Positions 9,290-17,493 of a stretch of DNA of 64,000 nt are shown here, piece after piece. The position numbers were made by a program, and so were the translations under genes. Position 1 is the stretch's first letter, and each line of letters begins with the position of its first letter. The DNA lies in contig JAIYAP010000033.1 of the NCBI GenBank assembly GCA_027488935.1, positions 88,316 to 152,315 of the forward strand, written 5' to 3'. This DNA is from Saprospiraceae bacterium. GTDB lineage: Bacteria; Bacteroidota; Bacteroidia; Chitinophagales; Saprospiraceae. The notes beneath the pieces are model-generated. The model searched no databases. It saw only the letters and a program-made list of their open reading frames with translations, and was not told where the DNA came from.

Positions 9290-10442
9290 CCACACAAGTA
9301 TTCAATTTAATACCCTGAAACAAAGGGCTTTTAATGGACGTTGGGCAGTTGTGCCCAATGATGTACTTCCACTAACCGCTGCGGATCCTGATTTTCCAAT
9401 TGCCCCGGAAATCATCGAAGCCATGCAATCCTATCTAGGTGCAGGGTATTTGAATTATGGTCCTTTTTCAGGTTTAGACGTTTTTAAGGAAAACGTCGCG
9501 CTGCATTATAATGCGCGCAAGGGCTGTGCTTTTATTCCGGAAGATGTACTTGCGGTAAATAGTGCCGCCCAGGGTATGTACCTGGTGGCCCGTTACCTGC
9601 TCCAGCCCGGCGATGAAGCCATCATTTTTGATCCGGTCGATTTTCTGTTCAAAAAAACCTTGGAAGTCGTCGGAGCACGCCCCGTTTTGTGCTCCATACC
9701 TGCCGAAACGGGTGTATTGGATTTGGCGAACCTGGAATCCTTGATCACCCCCCGTACCAAACTGATCAGTATTTGTAATCCGCATAATCCGCTCGGCGTT
9801 GTATACGATTCGTCGGTATTGTTATCCCTGGCAAAAATTGCAGAACGACATGGACTTTGGGTAATGAGCGATGAAATCTGGAGCGATATTGTATATGATC
9901 GTCAGGCTTATCGCAGTTATGCATCTGTTTCAGATTATGCTGCTTTACATAGTTTTACAGTATACGGTTTTTCAAAAACCTTTGGATTGGCGGGCTTGCG
10001 CATTGGTGCTGTACTTTGCCAAAACACAGCCGTGATGCAGGATTTTATAGAGCAGTCGCAATTTAATTCGACGATTGAAGGCGTTTCAACCTTATCTCAA
10101 ATTGGTGCCGCAGCAGCACTGGAACATGCCTGGTATTGGGCCGAGGAATTTGTGGAACACTTACAGGCCAACCGCGACCTGGCTTATCAATTGTTGAGCA
10201 AGTCAAACTCACTTCAGCCGAATCGACCGGACAGTACGTATGTTATTTTTCCTAAAATAACATACGGTTTGAGTAGTGAAATGTATGTAAAACAAGTACT
10301 CGAGCAGGCAAAAGTGGCCATTGTGCCTGGCAGTGCCCGCTGGTTTGGACCTGGTGCGGAAGGCCATGTGCGTATTTGTTTCTCTACTTCGCGGGATGTA
10401 TTGGAGGAAGGGATATTGCGTATTTTGTCAAAAATGGGCTAA
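9276..10442 (+). CDS. PLP-dependent aminotransferase class I/II (MalY/PatB-like)
   Basis: A 388-residue fold-type I enzyme. It shows the substrate loop ADPDFP, the PLP-contacting CNPHNPLG motif, SDEIWSDI (Asp to the pyridine nitrogen), the Schiff-base lysine Lys234 in SKTFGLAGLRIG, and the C-terminal arginine in VRICFS. The early WAVVPNDVLPLTAADPDFP start resembles PatB/MalY-type cystathionine beta-lyase-like aminotransferases, so either transamination or C-S lysis is possible. The frame is open from GTG/ATG codons at 9231, but that would bury 45 bp inside the upstream gene. ATG 9276, with a 14-bp overlap, gives the normal N-terminus. A perfect 13-bp inverted repeat lies inside the gene at 10237-10266. 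Confidence 0.88.
   Translation: MSLFDHTSIQFNTLKQRAFNGRWAVVPNDVLPLTAADPDFPIAPEIIEAMQSYLGAGYLNYGPFSGLDVFKENVALHYNARKGCAFIPEDVLAVNSAAQGMYLVARYLLQPGDEAIIFDPVDFLFKKTLEVVGARPVLCSIPAETGVLDLANLESLITPRTKLISICNPHNPLGVVYDSSVLLSLAKIAERHGLWVMSDEIWSDIVYDRQAYRSYASVSDYAALHSFTVYGFSKTFGLAGLRIGAVLCQNTAVMQDFIEQSQFNSTIEGVSTLSQIGAAAALEHAWYWAEEFVEHLQANRDLAYQLLSKSNSLQPNRPDSTYVIFPKITYGLSSEMYVKQVLEQAKVAIVPGSARWFGPGAEGHVRICFSTSRDVLEEGILRILSKMG
10237..10266. repeat. Perfect 13-bp intragenic inverted repeat
   Basis: CGTATGTTATTTT (10237-10249), loop TCCT, then its exact complement (10254-10266), inside the aminotransferase coding region. No T run follows. Confidence 0.7.
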
Positions 10443-10470
10443 GTGTTAAATTTTCGCTGTTATTTCACGC

Positions 10471-11943
10471 TTACCCTGCCATATACCGGCTAGCAATGCC
10501 CAATGCCCGCATAGAATACGTCTTTTTCATATGGTGGCCACCACTGCGCAAGAGAATATCCTTCAGGGTTTCAATTACTTGTAGGGTGTGATCGCCTTTG
10601 TTGATCATCACACATTCAGCCAGGGCGGCATGGGCGGCATCTGTTACTTCTGAACGGGTGGCAATGCCTGATTTATTGAGTGATTCCAGCACCTGGGTAG
10701 CCCAGATTACGGGCACATGTGCCGCTTCGCAGATCCATAATATTTCCTCCTGGATTTCACTCATCCGTTCGAAGCCGATTTCTACGGCCAAATCGCCACG
10801 GGCAATCATTACCCCAATGCCCGCTTGGGTCATACCTTGTAGTAGCAGTCCGGGTAAGTTTTTGACGGCCTCAGGTGTTTCTATTTTAAGGATAATGGAA
10901 GGTAAGGGGCGATTTGTTTTTAAGTTGAGCAAAGCCTCTTGCAAAATTTGCAAATCGCCTGTTGTGCGAACAAAAGAATAACCAATCAGATCAGCATGTT
11001 GTAAGGCAAATGGAAGTACGGCGCGATCTTCATCGGTAAGGCTATCTAGGGTAAAGGTAGAATCGGGAAAATTGATCCCTTTTTCGGCCTTAAGTTTGGG
11101 CTTTTCGGATGAAATACGCACCATTTGCAGGCGGGCCAGTCCTTTTTTTAATTGTTCCACTTTGGCTTCAAACAGGCCATCATCAAACAGGACGCGCTCG
11201 CCCACTTTCAATTGCGACACAATTCCTTCTTGGGTACAACCAATTACAATTTGCTCCGTATCCAGCACGTCATTCGATTCGGCCAAAAAGAAGGTGCGTT
11301 CATCGCTAAAATCTGCTTTGCCTTTTTTATAGCCTTTACCCAGAATTTGGGTGCGGATTTTTGGTCCGGCAAGGTCCATATATATTTTGCAGGGTAGACC
11401 GGTTTTTTCACGGGCTTTTTGAATATTCCCGATCATTTTGAGCCAGGTATCTGGATTGTCGTGGGCGCAATTGATGCGCGCAACATTCATTCCGGCTGCC
11501 AATAGTTGGTGCACTTTCCGTTCATTGGTGGCAAATTCGGTATCGAATGTCACCATGATATGTGGAATAGCAGGATTGGTTTTATTGCCAAACAACTGAT
11601 TACTATGTTGTTGAATGGCTTTGCGTCCGGCCACAGCGTCACATTTAGACAGTTCATGTACCTGTTTTTTTACCCCGATCAACTGCAATACGGATTGAAT
11701 TTGACGCAGGATGTGGCTTTCGGAACTGGCGAGTGAAGACAACCCAGCGGTATGCAATTCATCTTGCAAATCACGGATGTCTTCGTTGCGCAGGGTGAGG
11801 TAGTGCAGCAGGTTTTCGCCGCTCAATTGTTGTTGTGCAGGCAGGGTAGCGAGCATAGTTTCCCGATCTGCAACGGCCTTCAACATTTTTTGTTCAAGGT
11901 GGAGCAAATTGGATTTGAGGTATGCCAGCGTTGTAGGTTTCAT
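10471..11943 (-). CDS. Atypical pyruvate kinase family protein
   Basis: A 490-residue protein. Residues 130-470 carry the pyruvate kinase TIM barrel: MNVARINCAH (for the usual NFSHG), MDLAGPKIR, FDDG, the catalytic lysine in ILKIET, ARGDLAVEIG (metal-binding Asp), WATQVLESL and TRSEVTDAA. It differs from classical enzymes in three ways. About 120 helical residues precede the barrel. The first strand reads MVTFDTE rather than TIGP.S. The C-terminal effector domain is missing, and the usual SGET motif is replaced by NKGD. It would convert PEP and ADP to pyruvate and ATP if active, but a changed activity is possible. It lies 3 bp downstream of the E2 gene on the same strand, so the two are probably co-transcribed. 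Confidence 0.8.
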   Translation of the reverse strand: MKPTTLAYLKSNLLHLEQKMLKAVADRETMLATLPAQQQLSGENLLHYLTLRNEDIRDLQDELHTAGLSSLASSESHILRQIQSVLQLIGVKKQVHELSKCDAVAGRKAIQQHSNQLFGNKTNPAIPHIMVTFDTEFATNERKVHQLLAAGMNVARINCAHDNPDTWLKMIGNIQKAREKTGLPCKIYMDLAGPKIRTQILGKGYKKGKADFSDERTFFLAESNDVLDTEQIVIGCTQEGIVSQLKVGERVLFDDGLFEAKVEQLKKGLARLQMVRISSEKPKLKAEKGINFPDSTFTLDSLTDEDRAVLPFALQHADLIGYSFVRTTGDLQILQEALLNLKTNRPLPSIILKIETPEAVKNLPGLLLQGMTQAGIGVMIARGDLAVEIGFERMSEIQEEILWICEAAHVPVIWATQVLESLNKSGIATRSEVTDAAHAALAECVMINKGDHTLQVIETLKDILLRSGGHHMKKTYSMRALGIASRYMAG

Positions 11944-11946
11944 TAT

Positions 11947-13212
11947 TTATAACCAGCCTAAAAATGGTTCTTCCAGAATTTTTTTCAATTCTACCAGGAA
12001 TCTGGCCGCATCTGCACCGTTAATTACCCGATGATCCCAGCCGATGGTCATAGGCATCATGAGGCGCGGTTCGAAGGCGCTACCATTCCAAAAGGGTTCC
12101 ATTTGGGCGGCCGTGATGCTCAAAATTGCTACTTGTGGCCAGTTTACGATGGAAATCATATTTGTACCGCCAATACCGCCAATGTTGGAAATGGTAAAAG
12201 TGCCACCATCCAAATCTTCTGGTTTGTTTTTGCCATCGCGGGTGCGGACAGATAATTCCGACAATTCTACCGAAATCTCAGTCAGGTTTTTTTGGTCGGT
12301 ATGTTGCAATACAGGAACAAGCAGTCCGCGTGGCGTATCAACCGCAATACCGATGTTGTAGTATTTTTTGAAAATAACCTCACGTTTTTCCAGGTCATAG
12401 CTGGCATTGAACTGCGGCATTTTCTTGAGCACCGAACAAACGGCCTTGGCGATGATTGCAGTAGTGGTCAAGGCGCCACCTGCGGCTTTTACTTTATCTT
12501 TATTTTCCTGACGCAGTTTTTCCAGTTTGGTGATATCGGCTTTTTCAGAAATCCAGGCATGTGGGATTGCATTAAAAGCATACACCATATTATCGGCAGT
12601 TAGCACGCCAATTCGGCTTTGTGCCTGGCGTTCTACCGTGCCAAATTTTTCGAAATTAGGCAGCGGTTTGTGTGCCATGGCGGTACCACCTTGTGCGCTA
12701 GTGCCACCTTTTTCCATTTTTTGCTTTACAAAATCCACTACATCTTTATAGGAAAGACGGTTAGAACCATCCGTTGGACGCACATCAGCCAGGTTAATAC
12801 CCAATTCTTTTGCGCGCTTGCGTGCGAGGGGCGAAACACGGAAATTGCCAGTTGCAATGGGGGCGCTGGTAGTTTGTGCCGGTGTTGCAACATCCGCAGG
12901 GGCAGCCGCTACCTTTACGGGTTCAGGTGCTGGGGCAGGCGCCGGTGTGCTGGCAGCAGGAGAAGCGGTTGCGGCACCAGCCGCCTGAATGCGCAGAATT
13001 ACATTGCCTTCTGTCACATCATCCCCTTTTTTGACAACAATTTCCTCCACAACACCATCCACATCAATGGGCATTTCGGCGTCTACCTTATCGGTACCCA
13101 CAATGAGTACAATTTGTTCTTTTTGAACCGTATCTCCCGGTTTGACCAGAATTTCAAGCACTTTTCCGGTTACTCCATCGCCCAAAGAGGGCAGTTTATA
13201 TTCGTGTGTCAT
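11947..13212 (-). CDS. 2-oxoacid dehydrogenase dihydrolipoyl acyltransferase (E2)
   Basis: A 421-residue E2 subunit with one lipoyl domain (residues 1-78, lipoylated lysine in GTDKVDAEMP) and an Ala/Pro/Thr-rich swinging linker. A peripheral-subunit-binding domain (RVSPLARKRAKELGI) and a C-terminal catalytic domain ending in DHRVINGADAARFL follow. The catalytic histidine is present; the Asp of the common HRxxDG motif is Asn here, a known variant. It moves acyl groups to CoA in the pyruvate or branched-chain complex; which one cannot be decided. No E1 gene is nearby, and a candidate E3 (lpdA) is at 58.2 kb. Start: the frame is open to 13266, but the lipoyl domain starts right at the ATG at 13212. 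Confidence 0.92.
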   Translation of the reverse strand: MTHEYKLPSLGDGVTGKVLEILVKPGDTVQKEQIVLIVGTDKVDAEMPIDVDGVVEEIVVKKGDDVTEGNVILRIQAAGAATASPAASTPAPAPAPEPVKVAAAPADVATPAQTTSAPIATGNFRVSPLARKRAKELGINLADVRPTDGSNRLSYKDVVDFVKQKMEKGGTSAQGGTAMAHKPLPNFEKFGTVERQAQSRIGVLTADNMVYAFNAIPHAWISEKADITKLEKLRQENKDKVKAAGGALTTTAIIAKAVCSVLKKMPQFNASYDLEKREVIFKKYYNIGIAVDTPRGLLVPVLQHTDQKNLTEISVELSELSVRTRDGKNKPEDLDGGTFTISNIGGIGGTNMISIVNWPQVAILSITAAQMEPFWNGSAFEPRLMMPMTIGWDHRVINGADAARFLVELKKILEEPFLGWL

Positions 13213-13323
13213 GTTGCAAACAATAATAAAAGACTTCGAAATCAAATACCGGCAAAGATGCTGCAAGTTTTGCGGAATACAAACCTTCGGACACTGGTAA
13301 ATGAAAATAGATGCAGATACTTC

Positions 13324-14046
13324 TTACTCGACCAGTTCCGACCATTGGCGTACTGGCATGCGTGGTACTGGATTCCATTGGCTCGTTTTCCAGTCAAAGG
13401 CTTCCAGGCTGTTAAAATTCAGTTTGTAATCAAATTGAGAAGGCACATCGTAGCAATATCCGTGGTAATAATATTTTTTACCCAGTGCTTTTGCTTTTTG
13501 AATTTCGAGCAGCATGGTATAACTACCCAGGCTTAGTTGGCCGAAATCGGGATCGAAAAAACAATAGGTGCCCGAAATACTTTCATGTCCGATATGCATA
13601 TAACTATAGGCTATAATGGGGTTATCTGCTATTTGAACACTGAATTCCATGCCTGTCACGGGTTCGCGGTGCGCTTGTGGGCCTAAAAAGGAGGCTAGGT
13701 GGGCTGGCCTGCGCTCTCCAAATCGCTGGGCATGTTTTAAAAATAAAGCCTCCTGGTGGCTGGTGAGCGCAATGGATCGGTAACCCGTCTTCAAATGGGC
13801 ATTTCGGCGCAAGAGTTGGCGCTGACTTTTGGAAAACGAAAAATCATGCAGGCAAATGCGCAAGGGAATGGTAAGGCAAAACTGGTTGCGGCACACCGAA
13901 TAGTTGTGCCGGACCATGGAATATCCCAACAAACGCCAGCCCTCCGCCAGGTAATCATCGAATATTTCCGGGTGCAGGGCCTGCATGGGAACACTCTCAT
14001 CGATCAGTTCGGTTAAAAATAAAGCCTGATTTTCCATATTTGCCAT
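13324..14046 (-). CDS. Arginyl/leucyl-tRNA-protein transferase-like protein (ATE/Bpt family)
   Basis: A 240-residue protein whose second half matches the C-terminal domain of arginyl-tRNA-protein transferases: FDPDFGQLSLGSYTML, then the KKYYYHGYCYDVP stretch and DYK. This is the GNAT-like fold that moves an aminoacyl group from tRNA to the N-terminus of a protein, marking it for N-degron degradation. The N-terminal part has scattered cysteines but not the CGYC motif of eukaryotic ATE1. Start ATG 14046 is preferred over 14088 because the first 14 codons of the longer frame are not family-like. It is divergent from ppc. ClpC at 17.5 kb and other Clp chaperones would be the natural downstream machinery, but no ClpS is visible here. 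Confidence 0.75.
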   Translation of the reverse strand: MANMENQALFLTELIDESVPMQALHPEIFDDYLAEGWRLLGYSMVRHNYSVCRNQFCLTIPLRICLHDFSFSKSQRQLLRRNAHLKTGYRSIALTSHQEALFLKHAQRFGERRPAHLASFLGPQAHREPVTGMEFSVQIADNPIIAYSYMHIGHESISGTYCFFDPDFGQLSLGSYTMLLEIQKAKALGKKYYYHGYCYDVPSQFDYKLNFNSLEAFDWKTSQWNPVPRMPVRQWSELVE

Positions 14047-14110
14047 AATACACACAACACATTTTTCATACAACAATGTTCCGCGCAATACTACGGAATT
14101 TTGTGCTTAA

Positions 14111-14141
14111 TTTGTTGCAGCGCTACAAACTACCGTACTTT
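14111..14141 (+). promoter_or_regulatory. Candidate promoter for ppc
   Basis: TTTG at 14111-14114, 20-bp spacer, TACTTTG at 14135-14141 (one T short of TAnnTTTG). It lies 30 bp before ATG 14171. Confidence 0.45.
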
Positions 14142-14170
14142 GCGCCACTGTTAAAAAGGCAGATTCAACC

Positions 14171-16750
14171 ATGGACAATACTGCGCGCATTCCCCTTCTG
14201 TACCATACTTACAATAGCCTGTTCTTGCGGCTTCCATTCAAGGGTATTGAACATACAGGTACACAACTTGCTTTGTTTACCCAATATTGCGAACAACGGT
14301 TTAAAGAATTTGCCAGTCCGGTTGAATTGGTAACGGCTTTTTGGAAAGACTATTTTGAGCATTCCGACGAAGATACCAAGCATCAATTGTTGTTCCGCTT
14401 TATTCAATACGTTGAAAGGCAAGTTGTATTGTTCGATTCGGTAGAAGATGCGCTTTTTGAACAGACGCACGAAATGAATGGCCCGGGCTCCCTCAAACAC
14501 TTGCTGAGCAGGCTCGAAACCCCGGAGCACAAGGCTCAACTGATTGAAAAAATCAAAACCTTTAATCTGCGCCTGGTATTGACCGCCCATCCAACCCAGT
14601 TTTATCCAGGTAAAGTATTGGGCATTATTAATGATATGGGGCAGGTGATAAAAGGGAATGACCTGGAACATATTCGTCAGTTGTTAATGCAACTTGGAAA
14701 AACGGCCTTTGTAAACCGGCAAAAGCCCACACCTTACGATGAGGCGATCAGTTTGGGCTGGTACATGGAGCATGTTTTTTACAACACCATGCCCGACATC
14801 TTGTTCCGGCTGTTGCGTTCCATGCAGTTGGACGTGGTTGAATTTGAAAATCCACGCCTGCTTTCATTGGGTTTTTGGCCGGGCGGCGACCGCGATGGCA
14901 ACCCGTTTGTGACCGCGGATGTAACGATATTGGTGGCTAAACGGCTTCGGGAAGGGGTTTTGCGTGGATATTACCGCGATTTACGGCAATTAAAACGCCG
15001 GCTTACTTTTCGGGGCGTAGAAGAAATCATTTCGGCTGCCGAACAAAAAATATACCGCACCTTATATTATCCTGATCCGACGCAATACCATTCTTGTGGG
15101 GAGTTGCTTGGTGAATTATACGAGGCACGTAATATTCTGTTGGCCGAGCATGATGGCCTGTTTATGGAGGAACTCGAACGCTTTATATTAAAAGTTCGGG
15201 TGTTCGGATTTTATTTTGCCAGTTTGGATATCCGGCAGGAGAGTGGGAAGCATCAGGCTGTTTGGGCCTTGATTTTGCAGAATTGGGCGGCGAAATTTCC
15301 ATGGTACGACCCGCAAGATTTTTTCAAAGCAGATGAAAATACGCAAATAGACCGGCTATTATCAACCAATTATCTGCTGGATGCTGCTGATTTTCAAGAC
15401 CCACAGGTGTTGGAGACCATTGCTACCTTCCAAGCCATTGCAGCAATACAAAGCACAAATGGAGAACATGGCTGCCACCGCTATATCATTAGCAATTGTA
15501 GTTCGGCTTTGCAAGTAGCCCAAGTACTTGCGCTGGCGCGGCTAACCATTGCCCAGCTCGACGAGGAGGGGCTACCAGGGGCTGTTTCGCTGGATATTGT
15601 GCCTTTATTTGAAACAATTGACGATTTGGCCACTTGCGATACGGCGATGGAAACACTTTATCGCAACGAGCGTTATGCTGCCCACTTATTGCAAAGGGGT
15701 AATATTCAGCATATTATGTTAGGTTTTTCGGATGGCACCAAAGATGGTGGTTACCTGCGTGCCAACTGGAGCATTTATCGGGCAAAAGAAGCACTCACCC
15801 GCGTAAGCCGCGCACATGGCATCACCGTCATCTTTTTTGATGGCCGTGGCGGACCTCCAGGCCGTGGCGGCGGCAACAACGCCAATTATTACGCAGCCCA
15901 GGGCCATGATATTGAAAATCAAGCGATTCACGTAACCATTCAAGGGCAAACGGTGAGCAGTACGTATGGTACCAAAGCGTCGGCGCGTTTTAATACCGAA
16001 CGACTGCTCAGTGCCGGTTTGGAAACCCAACTTTTTCCGGCACATTCAAATGAATTGACGGAAAATGATAAAAATTTGCTAGACGCATTATCGGACAAGG
16101 CCTTGGAGGCATATTTAAAACTCAAAAACCATCCGGAGTTTGTCCCTTATCTTGAGAAAATGACGCCATTGAAATGGTATGGCGACACCAACATAGCCAG
16201 TCGTCCAACCAAACGGGGCAATGACAAAGGGTTGCGTTTTGAGGATTTGCGCGCCATCCCTTTTGTGGGTGCCTGGGCGCAAATGAAACAAAACGTACCT
16301 GGGTATTACGGTGTAGGTTCGGCGATCGAGGCATTAACGCCCGAAGCCCTGAACGACTTGCGCGAGTTGTACAAACGTTCGTTGTTTTTACGGACATTGT
16401 TTGAAAACTCGATGCAGTCTTTGTCCAAAGGAAATTTCAATGTTACACGGCACATTGCAGATTCGCCGCGTTTTGGTGTGTTTTGGACAATGTTGAAAGA
16501 AGAATTTGAGCGTACAAATACCCATTTGCTCAATTTATCGGGGCAAGAGGGGTTATTGGAAGACAATTTGATGTCCAAAACAAGCATCGCAATCCGCGAA
16601 CAGATCGTATTACCGCTGATTGTGATACAGCAATACGCCTTGCAACAGTTGCAGGAGGATGTTGTTCCTGCAGCATCGGCTGAGGTTTATCGTCGGTTGG
16701 TTTTGCGTGCAATGTTTGGCATCATCAATGCGGCACGCAATTCGGCCTAA
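14171..16750 (+). CDS. ppc: Phosphoenolpyruvate carboxylase
   Basis: An 859-residue enzyme, the usual length. It carboxylates PEP with bicarbonate to oxaloacetate, replenishing the TCA cycle. Signature motifs: the catalytic histidine His140 in LTAHPTQ, GGDRDGNPFV, the GYSDGTKDGGYL-type segment (here GFSDGTKDGGYL), and the glycine-rich FDGRGGPPGRGGG active-site loop. The Arg-Asn C-terminal end is replaced by ARNSA, so the final Gly of the canonical NTG end is absent, which is common in divergent Bacteroidota enzymes. Its own promoter precedes it. Its stop lies one base from the stop of the convergent STAS gene, with no room for a terminator between them. Confidence 0.95.
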   Translation: MDNTARIPLLYHTYNSLFLRLPFKGIEHTGTQLALFTQYCEQRFKEFASPVELVTAFWKDYFEHSDEDTKHQLLFRFIQYVERQVVLFDSVEDALFEQTHEMNGPGSLKHLLSRLETPEHKAQLIEKIKTFNLRLVLTAHPTQFYPGKVLGIINDMGQVIKGNDLEHIRQLLMQLGKTAFVNRQKPTPYDEAISLGWYMEHVFYNTMPDILFRLLRSMQLDVVEFENPRLLSLGFWPGGDRDGNPFVTADVTILVAKRLREGVLRGYYRDLRQLKRRLTFRGVEEIISAAEQKIYRTLYYPDPTQYHSCGELLGELYEARNILLAEHDGLFMEELERFILKVRVFGFYFASLDIRQESGKHQAVWALILQNWAAKFPWYDPQDFFKADENTQIDRLLSTNYLLDAADFQDPQVLETIATFQAIAAIQSTNGEHGCHRYIISNCSSALQVAQVLALARLTIAQLDEEGLPGAVSLDIVPLFETIDDLATCDTAMETLYRNERYAAHLLQRGNIQHIMLGFSDGTKDGGYLRANWSIYRAKEALTRVSRAHGITVIFFDGRGGPPGRGGGNNANYYAAQGHDIENQAIHVTIQGQTVSSTYGTKASARFNTERLLSAGLETQLFPAHSNELTENDKNLLDALSDKALEAYLKLKNHPEFVPYLEKMTPLKWYGDTNIASRPTKRGNDKGLRFEDLRAIPFVGAWAQMKQNVPGYYGVGSAIEALTPEALNDLRELYKRSLFLRTLFENSMQSLSKGNFNVTRHIADSPRFGVFWTMLKEEFERTNTHLLNLSGQEGLLEDNLMSKTSIAIREQIVLPLIVIQQYALQQLQEDVVPAASAEVYRRLVLRAMFGIINAARNSA

Positions 16751-16751
16751 A

Positions 16752-17129
16752 CTATTCTTCTTCGCCGTGGAGTTCTCTTTCGAGGGCTTCCATTTTGATA
16801 TAGTCAATGGCTTCTTCAACGGTTGGGATCATCACCAGGATGGATTCCAGGCGGCTGATTTCAATTAATTTTACCACCATTGGATGTAATTTTCCCGCCA
16901 AAATAAGTGATCCCGTGTCCTTCCAAATGCGGTGGCCTGTCAAAATGGCGCTCAAGCCACTTGAGTCCACAAAACGCACATTGGACAAATCGAGGATTAA
17001 ATTGCGCACGCCTTCCTGGTTTAAAAAGATTAAATCACTCTTCAAACCTGGAGCAATGGTAGAGTTAAGGTTCTCTTCATCCAAGGTGAGCACGGAATAT
17101 TGCTCCTGTTTATCGATTCTGTATTTCAT
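16752..17129 (-). CDS. STAS domain protein (anti-anti-sigma factor-like)
   Basis: A 125-residue single STAS domain. The hallmark is NVRFVDSSGLSAIL around residues 50-63, where the first or second serine is the phosphorylation site in SpoIIAA/RsbV-type proteins. These proteins bind anti-sigma kinases when unphosphorylated and so release a sigma factor; Bacteroidota have many stand-alone copies of unproven role. No RsbW-like kinase or SpoIIE-type phosphatase is next to it. The C-terminus is unusually acidic (GEEE). It has its own exact -7 promoter element upstream and is convergent with ppc at a spacing of one base. Confidence 0.88.
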   Translation of the reverse strand: MKYRIDKQEQYSVLTLDEENLNSTIAPGLKSDLIFLNQEGVRNLILDLSNVRFVDSSGLSAILTGHRIWKDTGSLILAGKLHPMVVKLIEISRLESILVMIPTVEEAIDYIKMEALERELHGEEE

Positions 17130-17493
17130 AATAACCTGGTTTTCAGCAATGCGCTATTACACGCGTTTTTTGCGTTGCAATTTTAGGGTGCAAATGTAGC
17201 CAATGCCCGGGGCTTTTCTAAAAAAAAATTTCATTCGTTTTTTACAGACTATTAATCTGCCATCTAGTCAGGTGTATTCAAGTATGGCATTGTTTTTTCA
17301 ATATACTTGTACGGTCACCATGGATGGAAAAAATTTGGATTAAACCTATGTAAAAAAAAATTGTTAATGATTGGTCGCTAAGGTTGCATTATACCTTATA
17401 AATGACCTAAACTTGTCGCAAATTATCGAGACATCCTTAAATTCGCTTTCTCTATTGTTTTACCCCGATCCAGGGGAGCTGAAAACTTGAATA
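17130..17493. other. 364-bp divergent regulatory region between the STAS gene and clpC
   Basis: No gene. It contains a minus-strand -7 element (17191-17198), a bulged hairpin at 17279-17309 (CAAGTAT/ATACTTG outer stem and ATTG/CAAT inner stem), and a small CCCC/GGGG hairpin at 17463-17476 just before the clpC start. No CIRCE element or CtsR-type heptad repeat was seen. Confidence 0.6.
17191..17198 (-). promoter_or_regulatory. -7 element for the STAS gene
   Basis: On the minus strand it reads TACATTTG, an exact TAnnTTTG match, 62 bp upstream of the STAS start. The -33 element is not clear. Confidence 0.4.

Noticed and set aside
13130..13212. A degenerate E2 because of DHRVING instead of DHRVVDG
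   Set aside because: The Asn variant is known in active E2 enzymes, and all other domains are intact.
12619..13536. A 305-residue open frame opposite the E2 gene
   Set aside because: It lies antisense to a well-supported E2 gene, has no domain and an unusual composition; it is a shadow of the coding strand.
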